DNA of 64,000 bases from Lachnospiraceae bacterium (GTDB lineage: Bacteria > Bacillota > Clostridia > Lachnospirales > Lachnospiraceae): positions 1-64,000 of the forward strand of contig JAILLN010000009.1 in assembly GCA_024693135.1 (NCBI GenBank). Direction: 5' to 3'. Position 1 is the stretch's first letter; each line of letters starts with the position of its first letter. Shown piece by piece: positions 53,964 through 63,076 of this stretch. The position numbers and the translations under genes were made by a program. The notes under the pieces are model-generated. The model was not told the DNA's origin and did not search any database. It worked only from the letters and a program-made list of their open reading frames with translations.

Positions 53964-54230
53964 ATGATCACAAAGGAAAAGAAGACGGAAATCATCAACA
54001 CCTATGCCAGGTCTGAGGGCGACACCGGCTCGCCGGAGGTCCAGATCGCCATCCTTACGGAGAGGATCCGGGAGCTCACGGAGCACTTAAAGCAGCACAA
54101 CAACGACCATCATTCCAGGCGCGGCCTATTGAAGATGGTAGGACAGAGGCGCGGGCTTCTGGATTACCTGAAGAAGAAGGACATCACCCGGTACAGGGAG
54201 ATCATCGAGAAGCTTGGTATCAGAAAGTAA
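53964..54230 (+). CDS. rpsO: 30S ribosomal protein S15
   Basis: 88 residues, the standard length. Family motifs [48 protein letters not shown] and [12 protein letters not shown] are intact. It binds 16S rRNA in the 30S platform. rpsO-pnp adjacency is classical. Confidence 0.98.
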   Translation: MITKEKKTEIINTYARSEGDTGSPEVQIAILTERIRELTEHLKQHNNDHHSRRGLLKMVGQRRGLLDYLKKKDITRYREIIEKLGIRK

Positions 54231-54250
54231 TCAGGGCTTATGATCATAAA

Positions 54251-54281
54251 GGCGGGATGCTTCATCCCGCCTTGCTTCGTT
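54251..54281 (+). terminator. Terminator between rpsO and pnp
   Basis: GGCGGGATG (54251-54259) pairs with CATCCCGCC (54263-54271) and is followed by TTGCTTCGTT. The T-run is interrupted, so read-through into pnp is likely. Confidence 0.7.
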
Positions 54282-54369
54282 ATGGATGATCGGGGGAGAA
54301 AGCTTAAGGTAACTTTATTTTTATCATAAATTGCCACAGTCCGTGGCAGACGAAGAGAAGGAGAAGAAA

Positions 54370-56466
54370 ATGGCAGACTACAGGACTTACACAATGGAAC
54401 TTGCGGGCAAGACCCTGTCCATCGACATCGGAAGGGTAGGAAAGCAGGCAAACGGATGCGCCTTCATGCATTACGGCGAGACGACTGTGCTTTGTACGGC
54501 CACGGCATCCAAGCAGCCCAGGGAAGGGATCGATTTCTTCCCCCTTTCCGTGGAGTATGAGGAGAAATTTTACGCGGCAGGGAAAATGCCGGGAGGATTC
54601 AACAAGCGGGAGGGCAAGCCTTCGGAAAATGCCATCCTGACTTCCCGTGTCATAGACCGTCCCATGAGGCCGCTGTTTCCGAAGGATTACCGAAATGATG
54701 TGACACTGGATGCCATGGTCATGGCCGTGGATCCCGAGTGCCGTCCGGAGCTTACCGGCATGCTGGGCTGCGCTCTGGCCACCACCATTTCCGACATCCC
54801 CTTTGACGGCCCCTGCGCCATGACCCAGATCGGCATGGACGAGAACGGCCAGTTCATCGTAAATCCCAGCCAGATCCAGTGGGATAAGGGCGACCTGAAG
54901 CTTACGGTGGCATCCGTGGGGCAGAAGGTCATCATGATCGAGGCAGGCGCCAATGAGATCAGCGACGAAAAGATGCTGGAGGCCATCTACAAGGCACACG
55001 AGGTAAATCTCCAGATCATCGAGTTCTTCAAGGGCATCGCCGAGAAGGAAGGCAAGCCGAAGCATGATTATGTCAGCTGCGCCATCCCGGAGGCCATGTT
55101 TGAGGAAATGAAAAAGATCGTACCGCCGGAGGAAATGGAAAAGGCTACCTTCAATGACGACAAGCAGGCCAGGGAAGCGGCGGTGGATGCGGCCCAGAGC
55201 AAGATCCAGGAAGCCATGAATGACAACGAGGAATGGGCTGCTTTGGTACCGGAGGCGGTATACCAGTACCAGAAAAAGACGGTCCGCAAGATGATCCTGA
55301 AGGACCACAAGAGGCCGGACGGCAGGGATATCAAGCAGATCCGCCCGCTTGCCGCAGAGGTAGACATCATTCCCAGGGTACACGGCTCCGCCATGTTTAC
55401 CCGGGGCCAGACCCAGATCTGCGACGTGATCACCCTGGCTCCCCTTTCTGAAAAGCAGAAGGTGGACGGTCTGGATGAAAATATCACAGAGAAGCGCTAT
55501 ATCCATCAATATAATTTCCCCTCTTATTCCGTAGGGGAGACCAAGGTTTCAAGAGGCCCGGGACGGCGTGAGATCGGCCACGGCGCATTGGCAGAGCGTG
55601 CCATGCTGCCGGTGCTTCCCAGCGAGGCGGAGTTCCCTTATGCCATCCGTGCGGTATCGGAGACCTTCGAATCCAACGGATCCACCTCCCAGGCTTCGGT
55701 CTGCGCATCCTGCATGGCTCTCATGTCGGCAGGCGTGCCCATTAAGGACCAGGTGGCAGGCATCTCCTGCGGTCTGGTGACCGGGGATACGGATGATGAT
55801 TTCATCGTCCTCACGGATATCCAGGGACTGGAGGATTTCTTCGGCGACATGGACTTCAAGGTAGCCGGCACCCACAAGGGCATCACCGCCATCCAGATGG
55901 ATATCAAGATCCACGGACTGACCCGCCCCATCGTGGAGCAGGCCATCCGCCAGTGCCATGAGGCAAGGGATTATATCATGGACAACGTGATGAAGGCCGC
56001 CATTGCAGAGCCCAGGAAGGAGCTTGGCAAGTATGCACCCAAGATCATCCAGATCCAGATCGATCCGGAGAAGATCGGCGATGTGGTGGGCCAGAGGGGC
56101 AAGACCATCAATGAGATCATTGCCCGTACCGGCGTGAAGATCGACATCGAGGACGACGGCGCCGTATCGGTCTGCGGACAGGATCAGGCATCCATGGACA
56201 AGGCCATCGAGATGATCCAGATGATCGTCACCGATTATGCAGAGGGCGATTATTATGAGGGCACCGTGGTGTCCATCAAGGAGTTCGGCGCCTTTATTGA
56301 GTTTGCTCCCGGCAAGGAGGGCATGGTCCATATCTCCAAGATCGCAGACCACCGCATCAACCGCGTGGAGGATGAGCTGACCTTAGGCGACCATGTGCGG
56401 GTGAAGTGCTTAGGGAAAGACAAGATGGGACGCATGAGCTTCTCCATCCGTGACGCAAAGAAATAA
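54370..56466 (+). CDS. pnp: Polyribonucleotide nucleotidyltransferase (PNPase)
   Basis: I start at ATG 54370 after GAAGGAGAAG (698 residues) rather than the in-frame 54331. Two RNase PH domains (about 10-220 and 315-545) surround a helical domain. KH (about 555-615, with VVGQRGKTINEI) and S1 (about 620-690) domains follow. GTD-like catalytic segment GDTDDDFIVLTDIQGLEDFFGDMDFKVAG is present. It degrades RNA from the 3' end by phosphorolysis. Confidence 0.97.
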   Translation: MADYRTYTMELAGKTLSIDIGRVGKQANGCAFMHYGETTVLCTATASKQPREGIDFFPLSVEYEEKFYAAGKMPGGFNKREGKPSENAILTSRVIDRPMRPLFPKDYRNDVTLDAMVMAVDPECRPELTGMLGCALATTISDIPFDGPCAMTQIGMDENGQFIVNPSQIQWDKGDLKLTVASVGQKVIMIEAGANEISDEKMLEAIYKAHEVNLQIIEFFKGIAEKEGKPKHDYVSCAIPEAMFEEMKKIVPPEEMEKATFNDDKQAREAAVDAAQSKIQEAMNDNEEWAALVPEAVYQYQKKTVRKMILKDHKRPDGRDIKQIRPLAAEVDIIPRVHGSAMFTRGQTQICDVITLAPLSEKQKVDGLDENITEKRYIHQYNFPSYSVGETKVSRGPGRREIGHGALAERAMLPVLPSEAEFPYAIRAVSETFESNGSTSQASVCASCMALMSAGVPIKDQVAGISCGLVTGDTDDDFIVLTDIQGLEDFFGDMDFKVAGTHKGITAIQMDIKIHGLTRPIVEQAIRQCHEARDYIMDNVMKAAIAEPRKELGKYAPKIIQIQIDPEKIGDVVGQRGKTINEIIARTGVKIDIEDDGAVSVCGQDQASMDKAIEMIQMIVTDYAEGDYYEGTVVSIKEFGAFIEFAPGKEGMVHISKIADHRINRVEDELTLGDHVRVKCLGKDKMGRMSFSIRDAKK

Positions 56467-56492
56467 GCGTCGTTCAAAAGAAACAGGCAAAA

Positions 56493-56519
56493 GGCATCGG
56501 ATGCTCCGGTGCCTTTTTT
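56493..56519 (+). terminator. Terminator of pnp
   Basis: GGCATCGGA pairs with TCCGGTGCC (one G-T pair) around a three-base loop and runs straight into TTTTTT. It is a textbook rho-independent terminator. Confidence 0.88.
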
Positions 56520-56520
56520 C

Positions 56521-56549
56521 TTGCAAAACCGCCGTCCATGCATCATAAT
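56521..56549 (+). promoter_or_regulatory. Promoter of the FkbH-ACP-MBOAT module
   Basis: TTGCAA (56521-56526) and CATAAT (56544-56549) lie 17 bp apart, immediately after the pnp terminator and 56 bp before the FkbH gene. Confidence 0.65.
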
Positions 56550-56604
56550 GAGTGGGACGGAAGCAGCATTTTTTTAGCAAAGCAGAGGTTCAGGTACAGA
56601 TAAA

Positions 56605-58389
56605 ATGCAGGAATTGGACTATCCCTTTGACAGCCGGGTGGTAAGACGGAAAAAGCTTTCTCTGAAAAGAAAGCTTCTGGAACAGGAAGGGCTGATGGAC
56701 AAGAAAATAGCGGTCCTGGGCGGTTCTACCACGGCAGAGATCAAGGACATGCTGGAGCTTTTCCTCCTGAATGAGGGTATCCGCCCGTCTTTTTTCGAGT
56801 CGGAATATGCCCAGTATTGGCAGGATGCGGTTTTTGGAAATGAAGAGCTGAAAGCCCTGAAGCCCGACATCATCTTCATCCATACCACCAGCAGGAATAT
56901 CAGCGAATATCCGGAGCTTTCCGATCCGGAAGAGGAGATCAGCCGGAAGCTTGACCGGGAGAGGGAGCGTTTTCAGCGGATGTGGGATCAGCTTTCCCAA
57001 GACTATAGCTGCCCCATCATCCAGAATAATTTCGAGTATCCGCCCTTCAGGCTCCTGGGGAATCTGGAGGCGGCCGATCCCCATGGCCGGGTAAACTTCA
57101 TCAGCCGGCTGAATGCCTGCTTTGCGGAGTATGCCAGGCATCATTCCTCTTTTTATCTCAATGATATCAATTATCAGGCGGCAGAATACGGACTGGATCG
57201 ATGGCATGACCTTTCGGTCTGGTATCTGTATAAATACGCCTTGAGCCTTGAGGCCATTCCCTTCCTTGCCTTCCAGGTATCCAATATCATAAAGTCCATC
57301 TTCGGCAGGAATAAAAAAGCCCTGGCCCTGGATCTGGATAATACCCTCTGGGGCGGAGTAGTGGGAGACGACGGGCCGGAGAATCTGGAGCTTGGGCCGG
57401 AGACCGGGCTGGGGGAGGCCTATCTGGAGTTTCAGGCCTATCTGAAGGAGCTTTCCAAGTGCGGCATCCTGCTTACGGTGATCTCAAAAAATGATGAAGA
57501 AAATGCCCTTGCCGGCCTGTCCCATCCCCAGATGGTCCTTAAAAGCAAGGATTTCATTTCCGTGACGGCAAACTGGGAGCCCAAAAGCGAGAACCTGAAA
57601 AAGACGGCGCAGAGCCTGAACCTCCTGCCGGAGAGCTTTGTCTTCGTGGATGACAATCCTGCGGAGAGGGAGATCGTAAGGCAGCAGGTAAGCGGGGCAG
57701 GGATCCCGGAGCTTTCCCATGTGGAAGGATATATCGCTGCCCTGGACCGGGCCGGGTACTTTGAGGCGACCACCCTTTCCGGGGATGACCTGAAGAGGAG
57801 CGAAATGTACCGGGAGAATGCAAAACGGGCAGAGCTTCAGGCAAGCTTTTCGGATTATGGGGAGTATCTTGCATCCCTTGAGATGAAGGCTGAGATCAAG
57901 CCCTTTTCCCCGGTCTATATGGCCCGGATCGCCCAGCTTACGAATAAGAGCAACCAGTTTAACCTGACCACCAGGCGCTATACGGAAGAGGAGATCCGCA
58001 TGGCTTCTGCCGAGAAGGATACGGTAACCCTTTATGGCGCATTGGCAGACCGTTTCGGGGACAACGGGGTGGTGAGCGTGGTGATCGCAAGGGAGGAAGG
58101 GGAGGCTCTTAGGATCATACTCTGGCTCATGAGCTGCCGTGTGCTGAAGAGGGGCATGGAGGATGCCATGATGGATGAGCTGGTGAGGATTGCCGTAAAA
58201 CGGGGTAAGGTGAGGCTGATCGGGGAATATATCCCGACACAGAAGAACCGGATGGTAAAGGATTTTTATCCCGGCATGGGCTTTGTGCAGACAGCCGGGG
58301 CAGAGGACGGGAGCGCGGAATATGAGCTTACCGGCTTAAGCGGCTACGAAAAGAAGAACCGGTTTATCCGGGTGAATGAAGGAGCATGA
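56605..58389 (+). CDS. FkbH-like HAD-IIIC family protein
   Basis: 594 residues. An N-terminal SGNH-like region (about 30-215) is followed by a HAD domain with the nucleophile motif ALDLDNTLWGG (Asp243, Asp245) and FVDDNPAERE. The C-terminus (about 415-585) resembles a GNAT domain (TNKSNQFNLTTRRYTEEEI). FkbH-type proteins load a glyceryl group from 1,3-bisphosphoglycerate onto an acyl carrier protein. The ACP and MBOAT genes that follow support such a role here. Confidence 0.85.
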   Translation: MQELDYPFDSRVVRRKKLSLKRKLLEQEGLMDKKIAVLGGSTTAEIKDMLELFLLNEGIRPSFFESEYAQYWQDAVFGNEELKALKPDIIFIHTTSRNISEYPELSDPEEEISRKLDRERERFQRMWDQLSQDYSCPIIQNNFEYPPFRLLGNLEAADPHGRVNFISRLNACFAEYARHHSSFYLNDINYQAAEYGLDRWHDLSVWYLYKYALSLEAIPFLAFQVSNIIKSIFGRNKKALALDLDNTLWGGVVGDDGPENLELGPETGLGEAYLEFQAYLKELSKCGILLTVISKNDEENALAGLSHPQMVLKSKDFISVTANWEPKSENLKKTAQSLNLLPESFVFVDDNPAEREIVRQQVSGAGIPELSHVEGYIAALDRAGYFEATTLSGDDLKRSEMYRENAKRAELQASFSDYGEYLASLEMKAEIKPFSPVYMARIAQLTNKSNQFNLTTRRYTEEEIRMASAEKDTVTLYGALADRFGDNGVVSVVIAREEGEALRIILWLMSCRVLKRGMEDAMMDELVRIAVKRGKVRLIGEYIPTQKNRMVKDFYPGMGFVQTAGAEDGSAEYELTGLSGYEKKNRFIRVNEGA

Positions 58390-58475
58390 ACCCGTACGAG
58401 GCGTATTTTGGCGAGTTACGGGTTCAGCATCCGACCGGTGTGAATCAAAATAAAATCAAGTGTATATAGAGGAGC
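58388..58475 (+). promoter_or_regulatory. Leader element S1 before the ACP gene
   Basis: GAACCCGT (58388-58395) pairs with ACGGGTTC (58418-58425). The following CATCCGACCGGTG and AT-rich tail to GAGGAG align with the leader of the ADP-ribosyltransferase gene (S2, 60424-60495) at about 80% over 75 bases. Two unrelated genes sharing a leader suggests a mobile or conserved regulatory RNA element. Function is unknown. Confidence 0.5.
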
Positions 58476-58481
58476 ATGAAC

Positions 58482-58724
58482 ATGGAAAGACAGGAGATTT
58501 ATGCGAGGCTGAAGGAAGTCTTTGCGGATGTATTTGACCGGGAGGTGGAGCTTCATGACGAGACCACCGCCTCGGATGTGGAGGGCTGGGATTCCCTGAG
58601 GCATATCATGCTGATCTCTGCCGTGGAGGAGGAATTTGAGATCAAATTTGACATGAAGGCCGTCCGGGAATTAAAGAATGTGGGAGCCATGGTAGATGTC
58701 ATTTCGGAAATGGCGGCGCCATGA
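58482..58724 (+). CDS. Acyl carrier protein
   Basis: 80 residues from ATG 58482, seven bases after GGAG; ATG 58476 is too close to the site. The phosphopantetheine serine is Ser38 in GWDSLRHIML. It is a specialised ACP, not in a fatty-acid operon. It probably carries the acyl or glyceryl unit made by the FkbH-like protein to the MBOAT transferase, whose start overlaps by ATGA. Confidence 0.9.
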   Translation: MERQEIYARLKEVFADVFDREVELHDETTASDVEGWDSLRHIMLISAVEEEFEIKFDMKAVRELKNVGAMVDVISEMAAP

Positions 58725-60256
58725 GCCCGGCATCCCTTTCCTTTCTAGTCCTTTTAGCTATTGCCCTTCCGGTTTATTTCCTGATCCCGAAAAAGGGAAG
58801 GACAGCCTTCCTGCTCCTTGCAGGCGCTGTTTTTTATGCCTTTTCCCCAAGACCCTGGACCCTGGTCTTTGTTCTCCTTAATATTTTCGTGACGCATTTT
58901 TCGGCTCGTTCCATGGCCGGATGCGAAGGCGGTGAGGGAAGAAAAAAAGCAGGCTGGCTGCTCTTTTGGGGCTTATTCTGTGATATCGGAATATTGGCCG
59001 TCTTGAAATACAGCGGTTTCTTCATCGGGATCTGGAATGGCCTGGCCGGCTTCATCGCTCCGTCTGCCGTCCTGCCGGTGCCTGTATTTCCGGCTCCCAT
59101 GGGGATCAGCTTTTATACCCTGATCAGTGCCGGCTACCTCCTAGACTGCTATTGGGGGATCATAAGCCCCAATGGAAGCATCCTGAAGACAGGCCTTTTC
59201 ATCGGCTTCTTTCCCCAGCTCACCTCCGGACCCATCACGCGGCTGCCGGAAGTGGAGGGGACGCTTTTTGAAGGCGGAGCCTTTGAATGGAAGAGGATCA
59301 TCTTTGGGGCGGAACGGATCCTTTTTGGCTTCTTCAAAAAGTTTGTGATCGCATCCCGTGCTTCCATCCTGGTGGATGCCGTCTATAGAGATCCCGATGG
59401 GCATCCCGGCATCTATATCTGGACCGCGGCCTTTCTTTTCATGCTTGAGCTCTATGCGGATTTTTCCGGCTGCATGGATATCGTCCTGGGAGCCGCAGAA
59501 TGCTTTGGCATCCGTCTGCCGGAAAATTTCAGGAATCCATTTTTTTCCAGGACTGTCCAGGAATTCTGGCAGAGATGGCATATCACCCTGGGAGTATGGA
59601 TGCGGGATTATGTGATGTATCCCATCCTCCGTTCTTCCTTTGTCCGCTCCCTGAAAAAAAGGCTGAAGGAGCCGCTGGGACGGAAGGGTGCAGAACGTGC
59701 GGCTACTTATTTCGCCATGTCTGTGCTCTGGTTTCTTATCGGGCTCTGGCACGGGGGAGGCTGGAATTATATCGGCGAGGGGATCTATTTTTGCTGCTGC
59801 ATCATCGCCGGGGATCTGCTTTCGGCCAGGGCGCACCGCTTGTGGAAAAGGCTGGGGGTGGACGAATCCTCCTTCGGCTGGCATTTCCTGCAGTCGGTGA
59901 AGGTTTTCCTGCTTGTGGCCGTAGGAAATATGTTTTTCCGGATCCAGGGGCTTCGGAGGGTATTTCATGTGATGCGGCTTGGGCTTTCCGTGTTCAATCC
60001 CTGGGTGCTTTTTGACGGGAGCGTGCCGGAAATGGGGCTTTCCCATGGGGATATCAATATCCTGATCCTGGGCGTGCTTTTATTATTTGCCGCGGGATGG
60101 ATCCGGGAAAGGAGGGGCTCGGTGAGGGAGTGGCTTTCCCGGCAGGTTCTGCCCTTCCGCTATCTTTTGATCATCGGCCTTTTTTATTTCACGCTGATCT
60201 ATGGAGTATACGGCCCCGGCTTTGAATCCGCCGCCTTTATTTACGAGAAGTTTTAA
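58721..60256 (+). CDS. MBOAT family O-acyltransferase (AlgI/DltB-like)
   Basis: 511 residues, about eleven membrane segments. Family signatures PMGISFYTLISAGYLLD, FIGFFPQLTSGPI, FWQRWHITLGVWMRDYV and the catalytic His344 in LIGLWHGGGWNYI are present. It moves an acyl group across the membrane from the ACP to an extracellular acceptor. The SGNH protein at 52220 is a likely partner. The acceptor polymer is not revealed. Confidence 0.92.
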   Translation: MSPASLSFLVLLAIALPVYFLIPKKGRTAFLLLAGAVFYAFSPRPWTLVFVLLNIFVTHFSARSMAGCEGGEGRKKAGWLLFWGLFCDIGILAVLKYSGFFIGIWNGLAGFIAPSAVLPVPVFPAPMGISFYTLISAGYLLDCYWGIISPNGSILKTGLFIGFFPQLTSGPITRLPEVEGTLFEGGAFEWKRIIFGAERILFGFFKKFVIASRASILVDAVYRDPDGHPGIYIWTAAFLFMLELYADFSGCMDIVLGAAECFGIRLPENFRNPFFSRTVQEFWQRWHITLGVWMRDYVMYPILRSSFVRSLKKRLKEPLGRKGAERAATYFAMSVLWFLIGLWHGGGWNYIGEGIYFCCCIIAGDLLSARAHRLWKRLGVDESSFGWHFLQSVKVFLLVAVGNMFFRIQGLRRVFHVMRLGLSVFNPWVLFDGSVPEMGLSHGDINILILGVLLLFAAGWIRERRGSVREWLSRQVLPFRYLLIIGLFYFTLIYGVYGPGFESAAFIYEKF

Positions 60257-60533
60257 GCGGATCATCCATTCCGGGAGCCGGGGAAAGATGAAAATTCTGT
60301 GTTCCGGCTGACCATAGCCATAAGGGCACGTATCATTTAATGGGAATAACTATGGCAGGCGCCACAAGGGCAGGCCTTCAAAGACGGCGGATATCGTTTT
60401 CGGAGCGGAATACCGTTGGCACCGCGTTTTTGGCCGGTTACGGGATCCGCATCCGGCCGGTGTAAGTCAGAGATAAACATGCGTTGATAGAGGAGAACAG
60501 TACTAGAAAAAGCAAAAAAAGGAGGGCAAACGT
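60257..60533 (+). promoter_or_regulatory. Leader region S2 of the ADP-ribosyltransferase gene
   Basis: The 277 bp gap has no gene. CCATAG...CTATGG (60312-60356) forms an inverted repeat. At 60424-60495 lies the S2 element homologous to S1 before the ACP gene, with GGCCGG/CCGGCC able to pair around TTACGGGATCCGCAT. A strong AAGGAGGG precedes the start. I find no clear promoter pair. Confidence 0.5.
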
Positions 60534-62012
60534 ATGGAAAACGTTGGGACCGCTCAGCTGACCCAACTACAGCAGGAGCAGCGCCAAAAGGAGATCCTGG
60601 AACAGATGGACAGCCAGACCGGCTACGAGTTCTACCAGACCAATCTGCAGCTGGATGCGAATCATAAGACGACAGAGGTTGACCGGCATATCGTCCGGCT
60701 CCAATCCCGGATCGAGCTGACCCAGAAGGAAAAGAATGAGCTGACGGAAAATGCTCCTCCTGAACCGGATTTTCAGGTAAAAAGCGCAGATGAGGTCAGG
60801 AGGCTCGGCCATTTCAAGAAAAAAAGCTACAACCGGAAGGTGAATGCATACCGGGAGCAGCGCCTGGCCTGGGAGACGGATGTAAGAGCAGACCGGTACC
60901 GTTCGGTCGTTGGCAGGGTAGAAGCACGGGCCGAAAAAAAAGAAAAGCTTGAGGCGCTCACGGGCACGGACGGCCAGCCGCTGTATCAGGAGGTCGCCGC
61001 GACTCCCCAAGCCATGAACCAGTCCCTGAAAAGAATGAGCCTTGAGGGAAATTCAAACCAGGAAAAGAACCAGGGTGCAGAGGATGTGAAAGAAGCGCTG
61101 TACAGGGCCGGCTCACAGATGGGAAAGCTCAGCTATGCCATGTGCGCCTATGTCAATGAGACCTATAGGTATATGAATACTTACCTGAGGACCGGGGAGA
61201 TGCCGCCTGAAACCGACCGCAGGACAGGAAAGGTAAAGATCGATGAAAGGACAAAAAAACCAGCTTCGAGAGTATACAGCGGCTATGATTTGGCCGAGCT
61301 TACGGATCTCATGGCCGAACAGATGAAAAAGTGCAGGATCAGCCGGGATATCGTGGTCAGACGCGGGGTTACCGGATTTGACACCCTCCGGTGCATGCTC
61401 GGGCTAGGGCAGAATGATGTGGCAGATGGGAACCTGCCGGAGCTGATGAGAAGGAAGCTTAACGAGGGGGAGGTGACCCTGACCGATAAGGCCTTTGTCA
61501 GTACGGCCATAAGGGACATGTCCGGTTTTCCTGCGGGAGAGGTGAGGACCTACAAGGAGACCAAGGAGGTGGTTAAGAAAATGGTGGAGGGGGAGGAGAA
61601 GCTCTATGAGGTCACCACCACCACCATCTCCGAGAAGGGCATCGTGCGGATGAGCAAGAAAGAAGAGACGCCGATTGAGAAGGATGATGTAAGGGCGGCA
61701 CAGAAAAAAACCGAAAGGACCTGGGAAGAGGAGGGCCAGCCCGGGATCGAATTTGTGATCCTGGTCAAAAAGGGAACCCCTGCCTTAAGCGTATCCCAGG
61801 TGGGCCTCATGGGGCAGCAGGCCAGTGAGGAGGAGCTGATCATCGGGGCAGATACGAAATTCCGGGTGGTCAGGGCTTTCTTCAATGACGGAAAGGATGA
61901 GGCAAAGGAAGGGGACGGAGAAGGCGCCGGAGATATCCTCAAGGGACACAAGGGAAGCTGGAAGATCTACCTGGAAACCATCCCCAGCGCAGATGACGGG
62001 GAAGAAAACTGA
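60534..62012 (+). CDS. Putative ADP-ribosyltransferase (ART exoenzyme-like)
   Basis: 492 residues, no signal peptide or membrane segment. The N-terminal 200 residues are charged and helical, probably coiled coil. The C-terminal half has the R-S-E signature of clostridial ADP-ribosyltransferases: Arg277 in VVRRGVTG, Ser323-Thr324 in KAFVSTA, and Glu432-x-Glu434 in SEEELIIGADTKFRVV. An ExE pair usually means an Arg-directed (or similar) modification. A roughly 80-residue acidic/basic insertion separates the last two motifs. Target, export route and toxicity are unknown. No obvious immunity gene is next, but two GNAT proteins follow. Confidence 0.75.
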   Translation: MENVGTAQLTQLQQEQRQKEILEQMDSQTGYEFYQTNLQLDANHKTTEVDRHIVRLQSRIELTQKEKNELTENAPPEPDFQVKSADEVRRLGHFKKKSYNRKVNAYREQRLAWETDVRADRYRSVVGRVEARAEKKEKLEALTGTDGQPLYQEVAATPQAMNQSLKRMSLEGNSNQEKNQGAEDVKEALYRAGSQMGKLSYAMCAYVNETYRYMNTYLRTGEMPPETDRRTGKVKIDERTKKPASRVYSGYDLAELTDLMAEQMKKCRISRDIVVRRGVTGFDTLRCMLGLGQNDVADGNLPELMRRKLNEGEVTLTDKAFVSTAIRDMSGFPAGEVRTYKETKEVVKKMVEGEEKLYEVTTTTISEKGIVRMSKKEETPIEKDDVRAAQKKTERTWEEEGQPGIEFVILVKKGTPALSVSQVGLMGQQASEEELIIGADTKFRVVRAFFNDGKDEAKEGDGEGAGDILKGHKGSWKIYLETIPSADDGEEN

Positions 62013-62032
62013 CCGGAAAGGAGAGGAAAAGC

Positions 62033-63073
62033 ATGGAATATAGAAAGATCAGCCCGGATGCGGCAAGAGAGGCAAAGGGATATCTGATGCCTGAGGTCCA
62101 GGATCATCCGGATTTCGAGGAATTGCTTTTTTACGGGGCGGTGAAGGAGGACGGGGGTCTCACGGGACTCTTAGCCATCGACCCGGATGTAGAGGATGCA
62201 CAGATCCTGAGCATCGGAATGAGCCCGGAGTACTGCCGGAAGGGCTATGGAAGCGAACTTCTGCGGTTTGCCATGAGGGATCTTGTAAGCCTGATCGGGG
62301 AGGCGTCCCTGGATTTTCTTCCGCTTCGGGCAAGCTTCCGCGGAGAGGCTTCCGGGGAGGATCCGCTGGGCAGATTCCTTGTTCAAAACGGCTTTTTCCC
62401 TGAGTCACAATGCCCGGCCTATTGTATCCCCTTATCGGTCATGGCCAAGGCGCCGATGCTTAAGGAAGCCATGGAAAGAAAGACACTTTCGGGGGTTCTT
62501 CCCTTAAAGGAGGCTCCGGACTATGCCGTGAATGCCCTGAGCGCCAGATGCCGGAAGGATGGGCTTTATCCCGGGATCAGCAGGGCAGGATTGGATGAAG
62601 AGATCAGCATGTGCTACCTTCCGGACCGGGAGATCGAGGGCTGTGTCCTTTTTGAAAAGGAGATGGAGGGAACCCTGCAGAATACCTGGATGTATGTGTC
62701 CGAGGAGGCCTCAGGGAAGATGGTCTTTCCCATGATGCTGTCGGAGGCCCTGAAGCAGGCTCTGAAATCCTGCCCTGAGGATACGGGGGTGAGCATCCTG
62801 GCGGCAGAAGAGGAGAGCAGGGAGCTTCTTGAGAAGATATTCCCCGGAGAGGAGCCGGTATCGGAATACCTGACCTATATCCGCATATTGTCGGCCGGCC
62901 GGGAGTCTTTGCCGGAGGCAGACGATCCGGTATTTGAAGAGGTCACGGAAGAGGGAATGTGCTGCAGGGACTGCGCCCTTTCAAAGGGACAGGTATTTAG
63001 CTGCGGGAAATATAAGAGGAAGCCGGATGCCGTGATTAACGGGGAGGGCTGCCTGTATTATGAGGTCAGATAG
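62033..63073 (+). CDS. GNAT-domain protein with a cysteine-rich tail
   Basis: 346 residues. The N-terminal GNAT domain (about 5-140) has the acetyl-CoA-binding pattern SPEYCRKGYGSELL. A second, diverged GNAT-like half covers about 150-300. The C-terminus carries a cysteine cluster (CCRDCALSKGQVFSCG, then GCLYYEV), possibly a metal site. Substrate is unknown. It follows the ADP-ribosyltransferase by 20 bases with GGAAAGGAGAGG as ribosome binding site. Confidence 0.75.
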   Translation: MEYRKISPDAAREAKGYLMPEVQDHPDFEELLFYGAVKEDGGLTGLLAIDPDVEDAQILSIGMSPEYCRKGYGSELLRFAMRDLVSLIGEASLDFLPLRASFRGEASGEDPLGRFLVQNGFFPESQCPAYCIPLSVMAKAPMLKEAMERKTLSGVLPLKEAPDYAVNALSARCRKDGLYPGISRAGLDEEISMCYLPDREIEGCVLFEKEMEGTLQNTWMYVSEEASGKMVFPMMLSEALKQALKSCPEDTGVSILAAEEESRELLEKIFPGEEPVSEYLTYIRILSAGRESLPEADDPVFEEVTEEGMCCRDCALSKGQVFSCGKYKRKPDAVINGEGCLYYEVR

Positions 63074-63076
63074 AAA

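Noticed and set aside
54331-54369. Earlier pnp start
   Set aside because: It adds 13 residues without family similarity and uses up the GAAGGAG ribosome binding site.
58418-58445. T-arm-like GGGTTCAGCATCC resembling a tRNA
   Set aside because: No acceptor, D or anticodon stem can be drawn around it; it belongs to the S1 leader element.
60300-60360. CCATAG/CTATGG inverted repeat as a transposon end
   Set aside because: The arms are only six bases, there is no transposase and no target duplication.
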